This document shows, piece after piece, positions 51,271 through 58,740 of a stretch of 63,476 nt of DNA. Both the position numbers and the translations under genes were made by a program. The stretch is from an uncultured Bacteroidales bacterium (GTDB taxonomy: Bacteria > Bacteroidota > Bacteroidia > Bacteroidales > F082): NCBI GenBank assembly GCA_947303395.1, contig CAMYYD010000013.1:1-63476 (forward strand), in the 5' to 3' direction. Under the pieces are notes generated by a model. That model searched no databases, was not told where the DNA came from, and saw only the letters and a program-made list of their open reading frames with translations. The first letter of the stretch is position 1. Each line of letters begins with the position of its first letter.

Positions 51271-51360
51271 TCTCGCAGATCTCGCAGAATCCGCAGATTT
51301 AGTTATTTATCTATTCTTCCACAATGATTTTGTTCGCAAGCGAACTGATCCCGCAGATTT
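51271..51360 (-). repeat. About 90-base half copy of the 150-base terminal-inverted-repeat element (copy 2)
   Basis: It carries TCTCGCAGATCTCGCAGAA, CCGCAGATTT, CTATTCTTCCAC and the palindrome TTCGCAAGCGAA, the left half of copy 1, and ends exactly at the guaA stop codon. The right half with the second palindrome is missing. Confidence 0.8.
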
Positions 51361-52935
51361 TTACTCCCACTCGATGGTCGCTGGCGGTTTTGACGAGATG
51401 TCGTAGCATACACGGTTCACGCCTTTGACCTTATTAATTATATCGTTTGAAACTTTCGCCATAAATTCATACGGCAGATGCACCCAGTCGGCGGTCATTC
51501 CGTCGGTTGAGATGACGGCACGCAGAGCGATGGTGTATTCGTAGCTGCGCTCATCCCCCATCACGCCGACGCTCTTCACTGGAAGAAGCATTGTTCCGGC
51601 TTGCCAGATGCTGTCGTAGAGGTTGTCGGCCATCTCGTTTGGATATGATGCACTCGGAAGTTCACATTTCCATTCACGCAAACCACGGATAAAGATATCG
51701 TCAGCATCGCGAAGGATACGGAGTTTCTCTTCTGTCACTTCACCAAGGATACGGATTCCAAGGCTCGGTCCCGGGAAAGGATGACGACCAACGAGTTCGC
51801 GTTTGATGCCCAATGCACGACCCACGCGACGAACCTCGTCTTTGAACAATGTGCGCAACGGTTCCACAATCTTGAGGTTCATCTTCTCAGGAAGTCCGCC
51901 AACATTGTGATGCGACTTAATCTTGCAGCTCGGTCCGTTGACGCTCACGCTCTCGATAACATCAGGATAGATGGTGCCTTGAGCGAGCCATTTAGCACCT
52001 TCAATCTTCTTGGCCTCTGCCTCGAAAACGTCAATAAATGTCGAGCCGATAGCTTTACGTTTTGCCTCAGGATCGGTCACACCGGCGAGTTTGCTCAAGA
52101 ACAAATTGCCAGCATGAACGCCTATCACGTTGAGGCCCAAGTCTTTATATGAATCGAGAACGTCCTCAAACTCGTTTTTGCGGAGAAGTCCGTTGTCGAC
52201 GAAAATACATGTCAGGTTTTTACCGATAGCCTTGTTAAGCAACACAGCGGCAACTGTGCTGTCCACACCACCTGAAAGTCCCAGGATAACCTTGTCGTTT
52301 CCAAGTTTGGCACGCATTGCCTCGACTGTCGTGTCGATAAACGAGTCAGGAGTCCAGTTACCGTGACAGCCACAAATGTTCATTGCGAAGTTTTCAAGCA
52401 TCTTCGGACCTTCCTTGCTATGGAACACCTCCGGATGGAACTGCACCGCCCAAGTGTCCTCGCCGTCGATCTTGTAAGCTGCGTTCTCCACGTCGTCAGT
52501 CTTGGCGATAACATGAGCATTTGTTGGCAGTTTGGCGATAGTATCACCGTGCGACATCCACACTTGCGAGGTCTTTGAAACACCACGGAAAAGGATGTTA
52601 TCTTCCTCAACGACTGTTAACATTGCGCGGCCATATTCACGAGCCAACGACGAGTTCACTTCGCCACCAAAATGATGTGCCATAAACTGTGCTCCGTAGC
52701 AAATTCCGAGCAACGGCAGCTTGCCTTTAATGTTCGACAAATCGGCAAAAGGAGCCTTCTCATCGCGAACAGAAGATGGACTTCCGCTAAGGATCACACC
52801 TTTGATATCGCCAGTAATCGTTGGGATTTTGTTGTATGGATGGATTTCACAATAGACGTTGAGCTCGCGCAAACGGCGGCCAATAAGCTGTGTCACCTGT
52901 GAACCGAAATCTAAAATCAGAATTGTTTCCTGCAT
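51361..52935 (-). CDS. guaA: GMP synthase (glutamine-hydrolysing)
   Basis: A 524-residue enzyme converting XMP to GMP in purine synthesis. The amidotransferase domain has [19 protein letters not shown] with nucleophile Cys79, and [13 protein letters not shown] near residue 165 with the His and Glu of the triad. The ATP pyrophosphatase domain has [17 protein letters not shown] (P-loop, about 217-233). The dimerisation domain ends PPATIEWE, the invariant C-terminus. Length is typical. The upstream region has a TAATTTTG -7 element and the 3' end abuts a dispersed repeat. Confidence 0.98.
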   Translation of the reverse strand: MQETILILDFGSQVTQLIGRRLRELNVYCEIHPYNKIPTITGDIKGVILSGSPSSVRDEKAPFADLSNIKGKLPLLGICYGAQFMAHHFGGEVNSSLAREYGRAMLTVVEEDNILFRGVSKTSQVWMSHGDTIAKLPTNAHVIAKTDDVENAAYKIDGEDTWAVQFHPEVFHSKEGPKMLENFAMNICGCHGNWTPDSFIDTTVEAMRAKLGNDKVILGLSGGVDSTVAAVLLNKAIGKNLTCIFVDNGLLRKNEFEDVLDSYKDLGLNVIGVHAGNLFLSKLAGVTDPEAKRKAIGSTFIDVFEAEAKKIEGAKWLAQGTIYPDVIESVSVNGPSCKIKSHHNVGGLPEKMNLKIVEPLRTLFKDEVRRVGRALGIKRELVGRHPFPGPSLGIRILGEVTEEKLRILRDADDIFIRGLREWKCELPSASYPNEMADNLYDSIWQAGTMLLPVKSVGVMGDERSYEYTIALRAVISTDGMTADWVHLPYEFMAKVSNDIINKVKGVNRVCYDISSKPPATIEWE

Positions 52936-52954
52936 GGTTTGTAAAATTTCGGTG

Positions 52955-52962
52955 CAAAATTA
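52955..52962 (-). promoter_or_regulatory. -7 promoter element for guaA
   Basis: Minus strand TAATTTTG followed by CAC, 20 bases upstream of the guaA ATG. Confidence 0.6.
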
Positions 52963-53005
52963 CAAAATTTATGGTGATATTTTACATCATTATTTAAAAA
53001 AATGT

Positions 53006-53013
53006 TATCTTTG
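53006..53013 (+). promoter_or_regulatory. -7 promoter element upstream of the 53185 gene
   Basis: TATCTTTG followed by TC. It sits immediately before the 144-base inverted-terminus element, so the transcript leader would consist of that element. Confidence 0.5.
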
Positions 53014-53017
53014 TCCC

Positions 53018-53161
53018 GTCATTTCGAGCGTAACGAAGTGAAGTCGAGACCTGAGCTTGCGAAAGCATTCGCCATGGCGAATAAATCCTCTTTTAGAATG
53101 ATTTCGTTAAACAAGGATTTCTCCATTTCGCTCCATTACATTACGCTACAGTCGAAATGAC
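53018..53161. repeat. 144-base element with 10-base terminal inverted repeats
   Basis: Starts GTCATTTCGA and ends TCGAAATGAC, with the internal GCGTAACGAAGTGAAGTCGAG and GCTCCATTACATTACGC. The same GTCATTTCGAGCG...TCGAAATGAC pattern is a widespread dispersed repeat of Bacteroidetes. It has no reading frame and no clear target duplication. It separates the promoter at 53006 from its gene. Confidence 0.8.
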
Positions 53162-53184
53162 AAACCGATAAAACATTTAAGTAT

Positions 53185-53811
53185 ATGGCAAAAAAAGCAA
53201 AGAAACCGATAAGCAAGCCGAAGAAAAAAGGCAGTTCGAAGAAGAAAAAATCAGGAAATATCTTCACCAAGATACTTGTATTTATTTTTATAATTGTTTT
53301 AGCTTTCTTCTTGATTTTCAGCATCTTCAAGCCATCAGGAAAGAAAAACACAGAGAAACCGGCGACGAAACAGGTTACGACAGAGGTTAAGAAAGAAACG
53401 AAAGTTGTTGAGAGTCAAAATGATAAAAAGGATAAAGAGGATAAGCAAGACAAGAAGGATAAAATAGATAAGAAAGAGGAAAAGAAGAGTGCCGAGACGA
53501 AGTCTGTGGCGAAGAGCATCAAGGGAACTTGGCAAAGCACTACAGGCGGCGCGTTTCTCACCATGGACGGCAAAGAATTCCGGCTCGATTTCATGGGTGT
53601 GGACAGCGACAAGCCGATTATCGGAACATACAGCGTTGACGGCGATTTGATAACTTTTGTAAATAAAAAAGACCCTTGCAAAGATGTCAAAGGTCTTTAT
53701 GAGGTTAGATTTAACAAGAACGAGATCGGCTTCAAATGCAAATCCGACGAATGCACCAAGCGCAAGGCCACCCTCCCTACCGATTGGGAATGGCTCGACA
53801 CCGAGGAATAA
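53185..53811 (+). CDS. Single-pass membrane protein with Lys/Glu/Asp-rich linker, unknown function
   Basis: Not recognised. 208 residues in three parts: a very basic cytoplasmic N-terminus (KKAKKPISKPKKKGSSKKKK, about 3-22), one membrane helix (ILVFIFIIVLAFFLIFSIF, about 30-48), a long charged linker (about 50-110) with runs of KDK, EDK and KKEEKK, and a compact C-terminal domain (about 112-205) with KGTWQSTTGGAFLTMDGKEFRLDF. The end of this domain has a Cys pair spaced CKDVKG...CKSDEC. A secreted-side domain tethered to the inner membrane is the simplest reading. It lies alone, convergent with the 99-residue membrane protein gene; the stops abut. Confidence 0.6.
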   Translation: MAKKAKKPISKPKKKGSSKKKKSGNIFTKILVFIFIIVLAFFLIFSIFKPSGKKNTEKPATKQVTTEVKKETKVVESQNDKKDKEDKQDKKDKIDKKEEKKSAETKSVAKSIKGTWQSTTGGAFLTMDGKEFRLDFMGVDSDKPIIGTYSVDGDLITFVNKKDPCKDVKGLYEVRFNKNEIGFKCKSDECTKRKATLPTDWEWLDTEE

Positions 53812-54111
53812 CTATTCCTCAAACCACTGTTTCTTTTTGAAAAACGTGGTGTAAACGTACATCACGACACTAATGAACACGAGTCCGAGTCGTGAGACTT
53901 TGTAGTCGCCTGCGAGGTCGTAAACGATGAAATCACGAACGACGAAGCACACAATTCCCAACATAACAAAGAGAAATACAACATTCAATTTGTTGATAAC
54001 CAAGCGTCTGCGTTCCGGGTTATAAATCCTTTTTGCTATAGCAGGCATGCCGAAATACAAAACCACATAAGCGGTAATCAAAGTCAATTCGATAATTCTT
54101 TCGATATCCAT
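53812..54111 (-). CDS. Small three-span membrane protein, unknown function
   Basis: Not recognised. 99 residues with hydrophobic segments at about 8-26, 42-60 and 73-92. Positive clusters (KRIYNPERRRLVINK, KKKQW) lie on the presumed cytoplasmic side. It starts two bases after the ribbon-helix-helix gene stops, so it ends the five-gene SPFH operon. Its place in the operon suggests it works with the SPFH/CPBP membrane proteins. Confidence 0.65.
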   Translation of the reverse strand: MDIERIIELTLITAYVVLYFGMPAIAKRIYNPERRRLVINKLNVVFLFVMLGIVCFVVRDFIVYDLAGDYKVSRLGLVFISVVMYVYTTFFKKKQWFEE

Positions 54112-54113
54112 AA

Positions 54114-54272
54114 TTACATTCTTTTATTTTTCTTAAGTGCTTCAGTTATAATCCATTGCAGCTGACCGTTGACGGAACGGAACTCATCCGCCGCCCACTT
54201 CTCGACAGCCTCCATCGTCTTGGCATCGAGACGCAGGACGAAATTTTTTGTATTTTCTTTGTCTTTAGACAT
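54114..54272 (-). CDS. Arc-type ribbon-helix-helix DNA-binding protein (52 residues)
   Basis: A 52-residue protein that is easily missed because of its size. It runs MSKDKENTKNFVLRLDAK followed by TMEAVEKWAADEFRSVNGQL and QWIITEALKKNKRM. The strand FVLRLD and two helices match the Arc/MetJ ribbon-helix-helix fold, whose antiparallel strand pair would bind DNA. The start overlaps the CPBP stop by 8 bases, and the next gene starts 2 bases after its stop, so it is tightly coupled. It probably represses the operon or another locus; a lone RHH without a toxin next to it argues against an ordinary toxin-antitoxin pair. Confidence 0.78.
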   Translation of the reverse strand: MSKDKENTKNFVLRLDAKTMEAVEKWAADEFRSVNGQLQWIITEALKKNKRM

Positions 54273-55164
54273 TATCACCCAACCTTCCTGACATGATTTT
54301 ATCTTCAGAAATAAACTGGTCGTAAACGAATAATATCAATGTCACCACTGCCATTGTTATGATTCCGGCGAGACCAGCGACACCGTTGATGAGGTCGCTT
54401 CCACCGCTGATGAAAAGCATAGTGGCACCAGCCAAAGCGTTGATTGTTCCGTGGAAAATGGCAGCCGGATAAACTGATTTCGCTTTCATAACGAGATACA
54501 GTTCGATTGGTGTCATTGCAAGGCACATCAAAACCATCATGAAAACGCCAGCGGTACGATGAACCATGTAGTTATGTCCCATTAGGATAATCGGGAAATG
54601 CCAGAATCCCCAGACGATACCGATGAAGAGGCAAGCCACCCAGAAATTCTTGCCTTTCAATGCGTTGACGAGATAATTACGCCAGCCGTACTCCTCCCCG
54701 AATGCCGCAACAGCGTTGATAGTGATGCCTGCAAAAAGTCCGGAAACCAAAGTTGTTATAATCATAGTTCTCGGATTTTGCATCGCCATGAATTTCGCTT
54801 GATCTTCAGGAGAAAGATTCTCCATTCCAGGAATTGCCGGCATGTGGAAACCAAGCGTGCAGCCATCAAACAGCGAGTTGATGATGATGGTAACAGCGAC
54901 AATCACCACAGGCAGCAGCCATGCGACGAGCCACGACCATTTGATTTTGAACTTCAGAAGGCCAGTGCTGCCGAGTTTTTCCTTATTAATAATCTGAATC
55001 ACAATTGCGCAAATCAGCGGGAAAAACATGTAAATCGACGCGCAGAGCGAATACAGTTTCATATTGTCTGTTGTGTTATGGATTCCCACACCAAACCACA
55101 TAAAGGCGGCGAAAATCCAGCTTGCGAGGCAAACTATTATTGAGAATATTATAGCTTTTTTCAT
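54265..55164 (-). CDS. CPBP-family intramembrane glutamic endopeptidase
   Basis: A 299-residue polytopic membrane protein of the CPBP/ABI (CAAX protease-like) family. The two signature motifs are AAFGEEYGWRNYLVNALKGK (EExxxR, about 155-174) and GIVWGFWHFPIILMGHNYM (about 185-203), with catalytic Glu and His in membrane segments. About eight spans are visible. Family members process proteins in the membrane, modify immunity to bacteriocins or act as regulators. It is third in the SPFH operon, after a PH-domain protein, which suggests a membrane-domain function. The stop overlaps the RHH start. Confidence 0.87.
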   Translation of the reverse strand: MKKAIIFSIIVCLASWIFAAFMWFGVGIHNTTDNMKLYSLCASIYMFFPLICAIVIQIINKEKLGSTGLLKFKIKWSWLVAWLLPVVIVAVTIIINSLFDGCTLGFHMPAIPGMENLSPEDQAKFMAMQNPRTMIITTLVSGLFAGITINAVAAFGEEYGWRNYLVNALKGKNFWVACLFIGIVWGFWHFPIILMGHNYMVHRTAGVFMMVLMCLAMTPIELYLVMKAKSVYPAAIFHGTINALAGATMLFISGGSDLINGVAGLAGIITMAVVTLILFVYDQFISEDKIMSGRLGDNV

Positions 55165-55165
55165 A

Positions 55166-55684
55166 TTAAAATAGCATTGGAAGTAATGAAATAGGAATCA
55201 TCAGAACTAACATAAAGACCACGACCACCACTATGCTTCTCTTTTGCGAAAGCTTAGGCAAATCAATCACTCTCGACTCATCGACAAGCTTCAACGTTGA
55301 GATCATCTCATCATAAAGTTGCTGTGTTTGATCGGCATTTTTGAAGTTGATGTAATACATGTCGTATGTGGTCTGAATCTCGATAAACGGACCTTTATTG
55401 TGGTTTTCAACATACAAAACTCCACGTCGTATGTCTTTAATTCTATAAAAACCCTTCCAAGTCTTTAAACCACCGTAGCCATTGATTCTCATGCCAACAC
55501 CAGGCATTTTACAAACCAATCTTATCGATTTTATCGCATCGTTTGGGATAAAAGCCGGATACATGAGATCATCGATGAGAATACCGTCGCTGAAGACCTG
55601 TATTTTCGACATTCTGCCTACCAAAACCAACAATACGGCAGTGATAACGATTGTCCAAACCCAAATAAACCACATCATAATCAT
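55166..55684 (-). CDS. Bacterial PH-domain-like membrane protein
   Basis: 172 residues. An N-terminal span (MIMMWFIWVWTIVITAVLLVLVG) is followed by a beta-rich domain of about 100 residues (VFSDGILIDDLMYPAFIPNDAIKSIRL, then GVLYVENHNKGPFIEIQTTYDMYYINF). This matches the bacterial PH (bPH_5-type) pattern. A C-terminal hydrophobic span (VVVVVFMLVLMIPISLLPMLF) follows. So the PH-like domain is probably cytoplasmic, held between two membrane helices. It lies between SPFH and CPBP genes with 9- and 1-base spacings. Function unknown; family members often bind lipids or act as membrane scaffolds. Confidence 0.68.
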   Translation of the reverse strand: MIMMWFIWVWTIVITAVLLVLVGRMSKIQVFSDGILIDDLMYPAFIPNDAIKSIRLVCKMPGVGMRINGYGGLKTWKGFYRIKDIRRGVLYVENHNKGPFIEIQTTYDMYYINFKNADQTQQLYDEMISTLKLVDESRVIDLPKLSQKRSIVVVVVFMLVLMIPISLLPMLF

Positions 55685-55693
55685 AATTGTTGA

Positions 55694-56647
55694 TTATTGA
55701 TATAAAGTTCCAGTGTTTACTACAGGTTGTGCGGCATCGTCGGCGCAAAGAACAACCATCAGATTGCTGACCATAGCGGCTTTCTTGTCGTCGTCAAGTT
55801 CAACCACTTCCTCGTCTTTGAGTTTATCGAGAGCCATCTTCACCATCGAAACGGCGCCTTCGACAATCTTTTCACGTGCTGCGATGATAGCTGCTGCCTG
55901 CTGACGACGAAGCATAACCGCTGCAATTTCAGGAGAATAAGCCAAGTAGTTGATTCTCGCTTCAATGACTTCAAGACCTGACATTGCCAGACGGTCATTG
56001 AGCTTTTTCAGAAGTATGTCGTTGATTTCCGAACCGCCAGCACGCAAAGTTAAATCGCCATTGTTGATGTCGCCGTTTTCGTCGTAGGCAAACATGCCAG
56101 CCACCTCACGCAAAGCAGCGTCGCTCTGCACTCTGACGAAGCTCTCGAAAGCGCGCATACGGCTCATCACGGCAACGCTATTGCCCACTCCCGAAGGATT
56201 GGCGGCCATAGTCTGAGAATCGATTTCAAACATAGCTTTGTATGTGTCTTTCAGCTTCCAAACAAGAATCTGACCGATCATAATCGGGTTACCGGTTTTG
56301 TCATTCACCTTGATTGGATCAACGTTGAGGTTACGAGCACGGAGAGAGACTTTTTTCGATGAATAGAACGGATTCACCCAGTTAAAACCGACTTTTGTCA
56401 TAGTTCCCTGATATTTTCCGAAGAACACCATCACCATCGCTTCATTCGGCTCGAGCATTCGGAAACCGAGACACATGATGAAATCGACGACCATCATCGC
56501 GATTCCGCCAAAGAGCAGCCACAACGGCTCACCTTCTGTCAATTGTGTAAATCCGTAGATTATCAAAGCAACGATTGCGATAACCACAAACAACATCAAG
56601 AATCCATTGATTCTCAATCCTTTAAATTCAAATTCTTTGTTTTCCAT
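55694..56647 (-). CDS. SPFH/band-7 membrane scaffold protein
   Basis: A 317-residue protein. Two hydrophobic segments (about 15-31 and 42-62) precede a band-7 domain: ANEAMVMVFFGKYQGTMTKVGFNWVNPF, then SLRARNLNVDPIKVNDKTGNPIMI. A helical stretch follows, including DRLAMSGLEVIEARINYLAYSPEIAAVMLRRQQAAAIIAAREK, the stomatin-type oligomerisation region. SPFH proteins form membrane microdomains or ring complexes around proteases. It is first of the five-gene operon SPFH - PH - CPBP - RHH - small membrane protein, with a -7 element about 65 bases upstream. Confidence 0.88.
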   Translation of the reverse strand: MENKEFEFKGLRINGFLMLFVVIAIVALIIYGFTQLTEGEPLWLLFGGIAMMVVDFIMCLGFRMLEPNEAMVMVFFGKYQGTMTKVGFNWVNPFYSSKKVSLRARNLNVDPIKVNDKTGNPIMIGQILVWKLKDTYKAMFEIDSQTMAANPSGVGNSVAVMSRMRAFESFVRVQSDAALREVAGMFAYDENGDINNGDLTLRAGGSEINDILLKKLNDRLAMSGLEVIEARINYLAYSPEIAAVMLRRQQAAAIIAAREKIVEGAVSMVKMALDKLKDEEVVELDDDKKAAMVSNLMVVLCADDAAQPVVNTGTLYQ

Positions 56648-56711
56648 AGTTGTAATTTTAAGATGATTTTTTAATTTTTAGTAATATCATTTTGATATCA
56701 TTTTCACATCG

Positions 56712-56719
56712 CAAAAATA
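56712..56719 (-). promoter_or_regulatory. -7 promoter element for the SPFH operon
   Basis: Minus strand TATTTTTG followed by CG, about 65 bases upstream of the SPFH ATG. Confidence 0.55.
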
Positions 56720-56775
56720 CAACATATTTTTTAATATACAAGAAAAATTTGAAAAAAATTTTCTTTTTTATTTTT

Positions 56776-56926
56776 CACGCAGATCTCACAGATAACGCAG
56801 AACCGGACACGTAAAAAAAAGCTCGCAAGCGAGCGGAAATCGCAGAACGCTCTGTGAGATCAGTTCGCTTGCGAACAAATCCATATGGAAGAATAAAAAG
56901 TCTGCGGATTCTGCGAAATCTGCGTG
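56776..56926 (-). repeat. About 150-base terminal-inverted-repeat element, inverted full copy (copy 3)
   Basis: Relative to copy 1 (31715) it is inverted: it ends with TCTGCGAAATCTGCGTG on the plus strand and contains TTCGCTTGCGAA and GCTCGCAAGCGAGC. It lies between the SPFH promoter and the idi stop codon. Confidence 0.82.
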
Positions 56927-56932
56927 AGATTA

Positions 56933-57442
56933 TTATTTGTTTTCCAAAAGTTTAGCAAAAGCTATCTTAAACCAAGCAGTGTAGTTATGAGGATTTTTTT
57001 CAATATCGTTTTTGATATTCTCGATGGTCTCGTATTTGTACGACTCCACTTCTGCCCTATTAATAATAGGTGTTGCATCAGTGGTGCCAATGAAAACATG
57101 GTCGAACTCATGCTCGGTGAGACCTTGCATCACGTCGGCTTTGTAGATGAAGCTGAACGCCTCTTTGAGGTCGCACTCCATCCCCATCTCCTCCATCAGA
57201 CGGCGTTTGGTGGCATCTTGCAACGACTCGCCGTCACGCGGATGACTGCAGCAGGTGTTGGTCCACAAGCCCGGAGTGTGGTATTTCGTGAGCGCACGTT
57301 GTTGGAGCAGCATCTCGCCTTTGCTGTTGAAGATGAAAATCGAGAAGGCACGGTGCAACTTCGGGTTGAGGTGAGCGGCTTGCTTCTCCATCAATCCAAT
57401 TTTATTGTCTTGATTATCAACTAATACTACAAATTCGGGCAT
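56933..57442 (-). CDS. idi: Isopentenyl-diphosphate delta-isomerase, type 1 (NUDIX)
   Basis: A 169-residue enzyme converting IPP to DMAPP for isoprenoid synthesis. It contains the active-site Cys of TNTCCSHP (Cys65 matches the E. coli NSVCGHP Cys) and the NUDIX-like RRLMEEMGM. The acid Glu is in TEHEFDHVFIG. The start MPEFVVLVDNQDNKIG is family-typical. It has four bases between it and ychF, so it is probably cotranscribed with that gene. A dispersed repeat follows its stop codon. Confidence 0.95.
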   Translation of the reverse strand: MPEFVVLVDNQDNKIGLMEKQAAHLNPKLHRAFSIFIFNSKGEMLLQQRALTKYHTPGLWTNTCCSHPRDGESLQDATKRRLMEEMGMECDLKEAFSFIYKADVMQGLTEHEFDHVFIGTTDATPIINRAEVESYKYETIENIKNDIEKNPHNYTAWFKIAFAKLLENK

Positions 57443-57445
57443 GGT

Positions 57446-58513
57446 TTAAACGTTGAATCTGATATTGATAATATCACCGTCTTTCACCACGTAATTCTTA
57501 CCTTCGACGGCGAATTTTCCAGCTTCCTTGACAGCCTGCTCTGAGCCGTAGTGCAGGAAATCGTCGCAGCTCATCACCTCGGCGCGGATGAAGCCTCGTT
57601 GGAGGTCGCTGTGGATGACGCCGGCAGCTTCAGGAGCAGTGTCACCCACATGGATAGTCCAGGCACGAGTCTCGTCAGGACCTGTAGTGAAGAATGACTG
57701 CAGCTTCAAAGTGCTGTATGCCAGTCGCACGAGCTTGTTTACGCCTGGCTCAGTCAATCCTGCATCTTCCATAAACAGAGCGCGGTCGGCTTCGTCGAGT
57801 TCAGCAATCTCCGACTCGAGTTTTCCGGCAAGGATAATCATGTCTTCGCCATGGAGAGCGGCTTTCACGGCCTCGGTGTATTTGTTTCCGGTGAGCGCCG
57901 AAGCGTCATCAACATTGCAGACGTACATTATCGGCTTGACCGTAAGCAGTTGAATATCTTGGATATATTTCTTGTCTTCCTCTGGCACGTTGGCTGTGCG
58001 GGCGTTCTGCATGTTCTCGAGGACTTCCTTGTAAATCGTGAGCACCTCGAAAGCGCGTTTGTTCTCTTTATCGCCATTTTTGAGCAGTTTCTCAACGCGT
58101 TGCAGCTTACGAGTCACGAGGTCGAGGTCGCGCACCTGAAGCTCAAGGTCGACGAGTTCCATATCGCGCACCGGGTCGATGCTACCCTCGCTATGAGGGA
58201 TATTCGGGTCGTCGAAGCAGCGTAACACATGAATGAGAGCGTCGACGGTCTGCACCTCGGCGAGGAGTTTGTTACCTACACCTTGTCCGCCCTTGCTCAG
58301 ACCAGGAAGGTCCACTATTTCGACGGTGGCCGGCACGATACGCTTCGAATGAGAGATATTGTCGATGAGTTTGAGGCGTTCGTCGCGCACCTCACACATT
58401 CCTATATTCGATTTTGTAGCGAAGCCAATCTCCGCCTTAGTGTTTGATATACAATTAAATATGGTCGTTTTTCCAGTGTTGGAAAGTCCGATAATTCCGC
58501 AGTTTAGTGCCAT
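57446..58513 (-). CDS. ychF: Redox-regulated ribosome-binding ATPase YchF
   Basis: 355 residues from the ATG at 58513 (MALNCGIIGLSNTGKTT); a frame extension of nine codons across the promoter was rejected. The G1 motif GLSNTGKT is at 9-16 (usually GLPNVGKS), G3 is VDLPGLSKGGQGVGNK (about 65-80), and G4 is atypical (CNVDD) as in this ATP-preferring family. The C-terminal TGS domain covers about 270-355 (FFTTGPDETRAWTIHVGDTAPEAAGVIHSD, then FIRAEVMSCDDFL). It binds ribosomes and responds to oxidative stress in E. coli. It precedes idi. Confidence 0.95.
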   Translation of the reverse strand: MALNCGIIGLSNTGKTTIFNCISNTKAEIGFATKSNIGMCEVRDERLKLIDNISHSKRIVPATVEIVDLPGLSKGGQGVGNKLLAEVQTVDALIHVLRCFDDPNIPHSEGSIDPVRDMELVDLELQVRDLDLVTRKLQRVEKLLKNGDKENKRAFEVLTIYKEVLENMQNARTANVPEEDKKYIQDIQLLTVKPIMYVCNVDDASALTGNKYTEAVKAALHGEDMIILAGKLESEIAELDEADRALFMEDAGLTEPGVNKLVRLAYSTLKLQSFFTTGPDETRAWTIHVGDTAPEAAGVIHSDLQRGFIRAEVMSCDDFLHYGSEQAVKEAGKFAVEGKNYVVKDGDIINIRFNV

Positions 58514-58529
58514 AAAGATAATTTTTTGG

Positions 58530-58537
58530 CAAAGATA
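58530..58537 (-). promoter_or_regulatory. -7 promoter element for ychF-idi
   Basis: Minus strand TATCTTTG followed by CC, 17 bases upstream of the ychF ATG at 58513, supporting that start. Confidence 0.6.
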
Positions 58538-58606
58538 CAAAAAAGTTTATAAAAATCAGGATTTTTGAAAAATTATCGTTTTGCCCTAACGGGCGGTTTC
58601 TTGTCA

Positions 58607-58646
58607 CTTTTCCCTTGATGGAAAAGTAACCAAAAGATCAAGCGCC
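58607..58646 (+). repeat. Dispersed repeat, direct copy (left flank of the Sel1 region)
   Basis: CTTTTCCCTTGATGGAAAAG then TAACCAAAAGATCAAGCGCC. The complement is at 62047-62087 with a few changes. A GC-rich patch with GCGCCAG...CTGGCGC complementarity (58641-58675) follows. The remaining bases to 58740 have no gene. Confidence 0.75.
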
Positions 58647-58740
58647 AGCCGAAGCTCGGACCGCCGTCTGGCGCGGGCCCGTGCTGTAAACCACGTGGGG
58701 GCGAAGCCATGAAATAAACAAGCCAACGCTTCGTAAAGTA

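Noticed and set aside
54114..54272. RHH protein as antitoxin of a type II toxin-antitoxin pair
   Set aside because: Its neighbours are a membrane protease and a small membrane protein, not RelE/ParE/PIN-type toxins, so operon regulation is the preferred reading.
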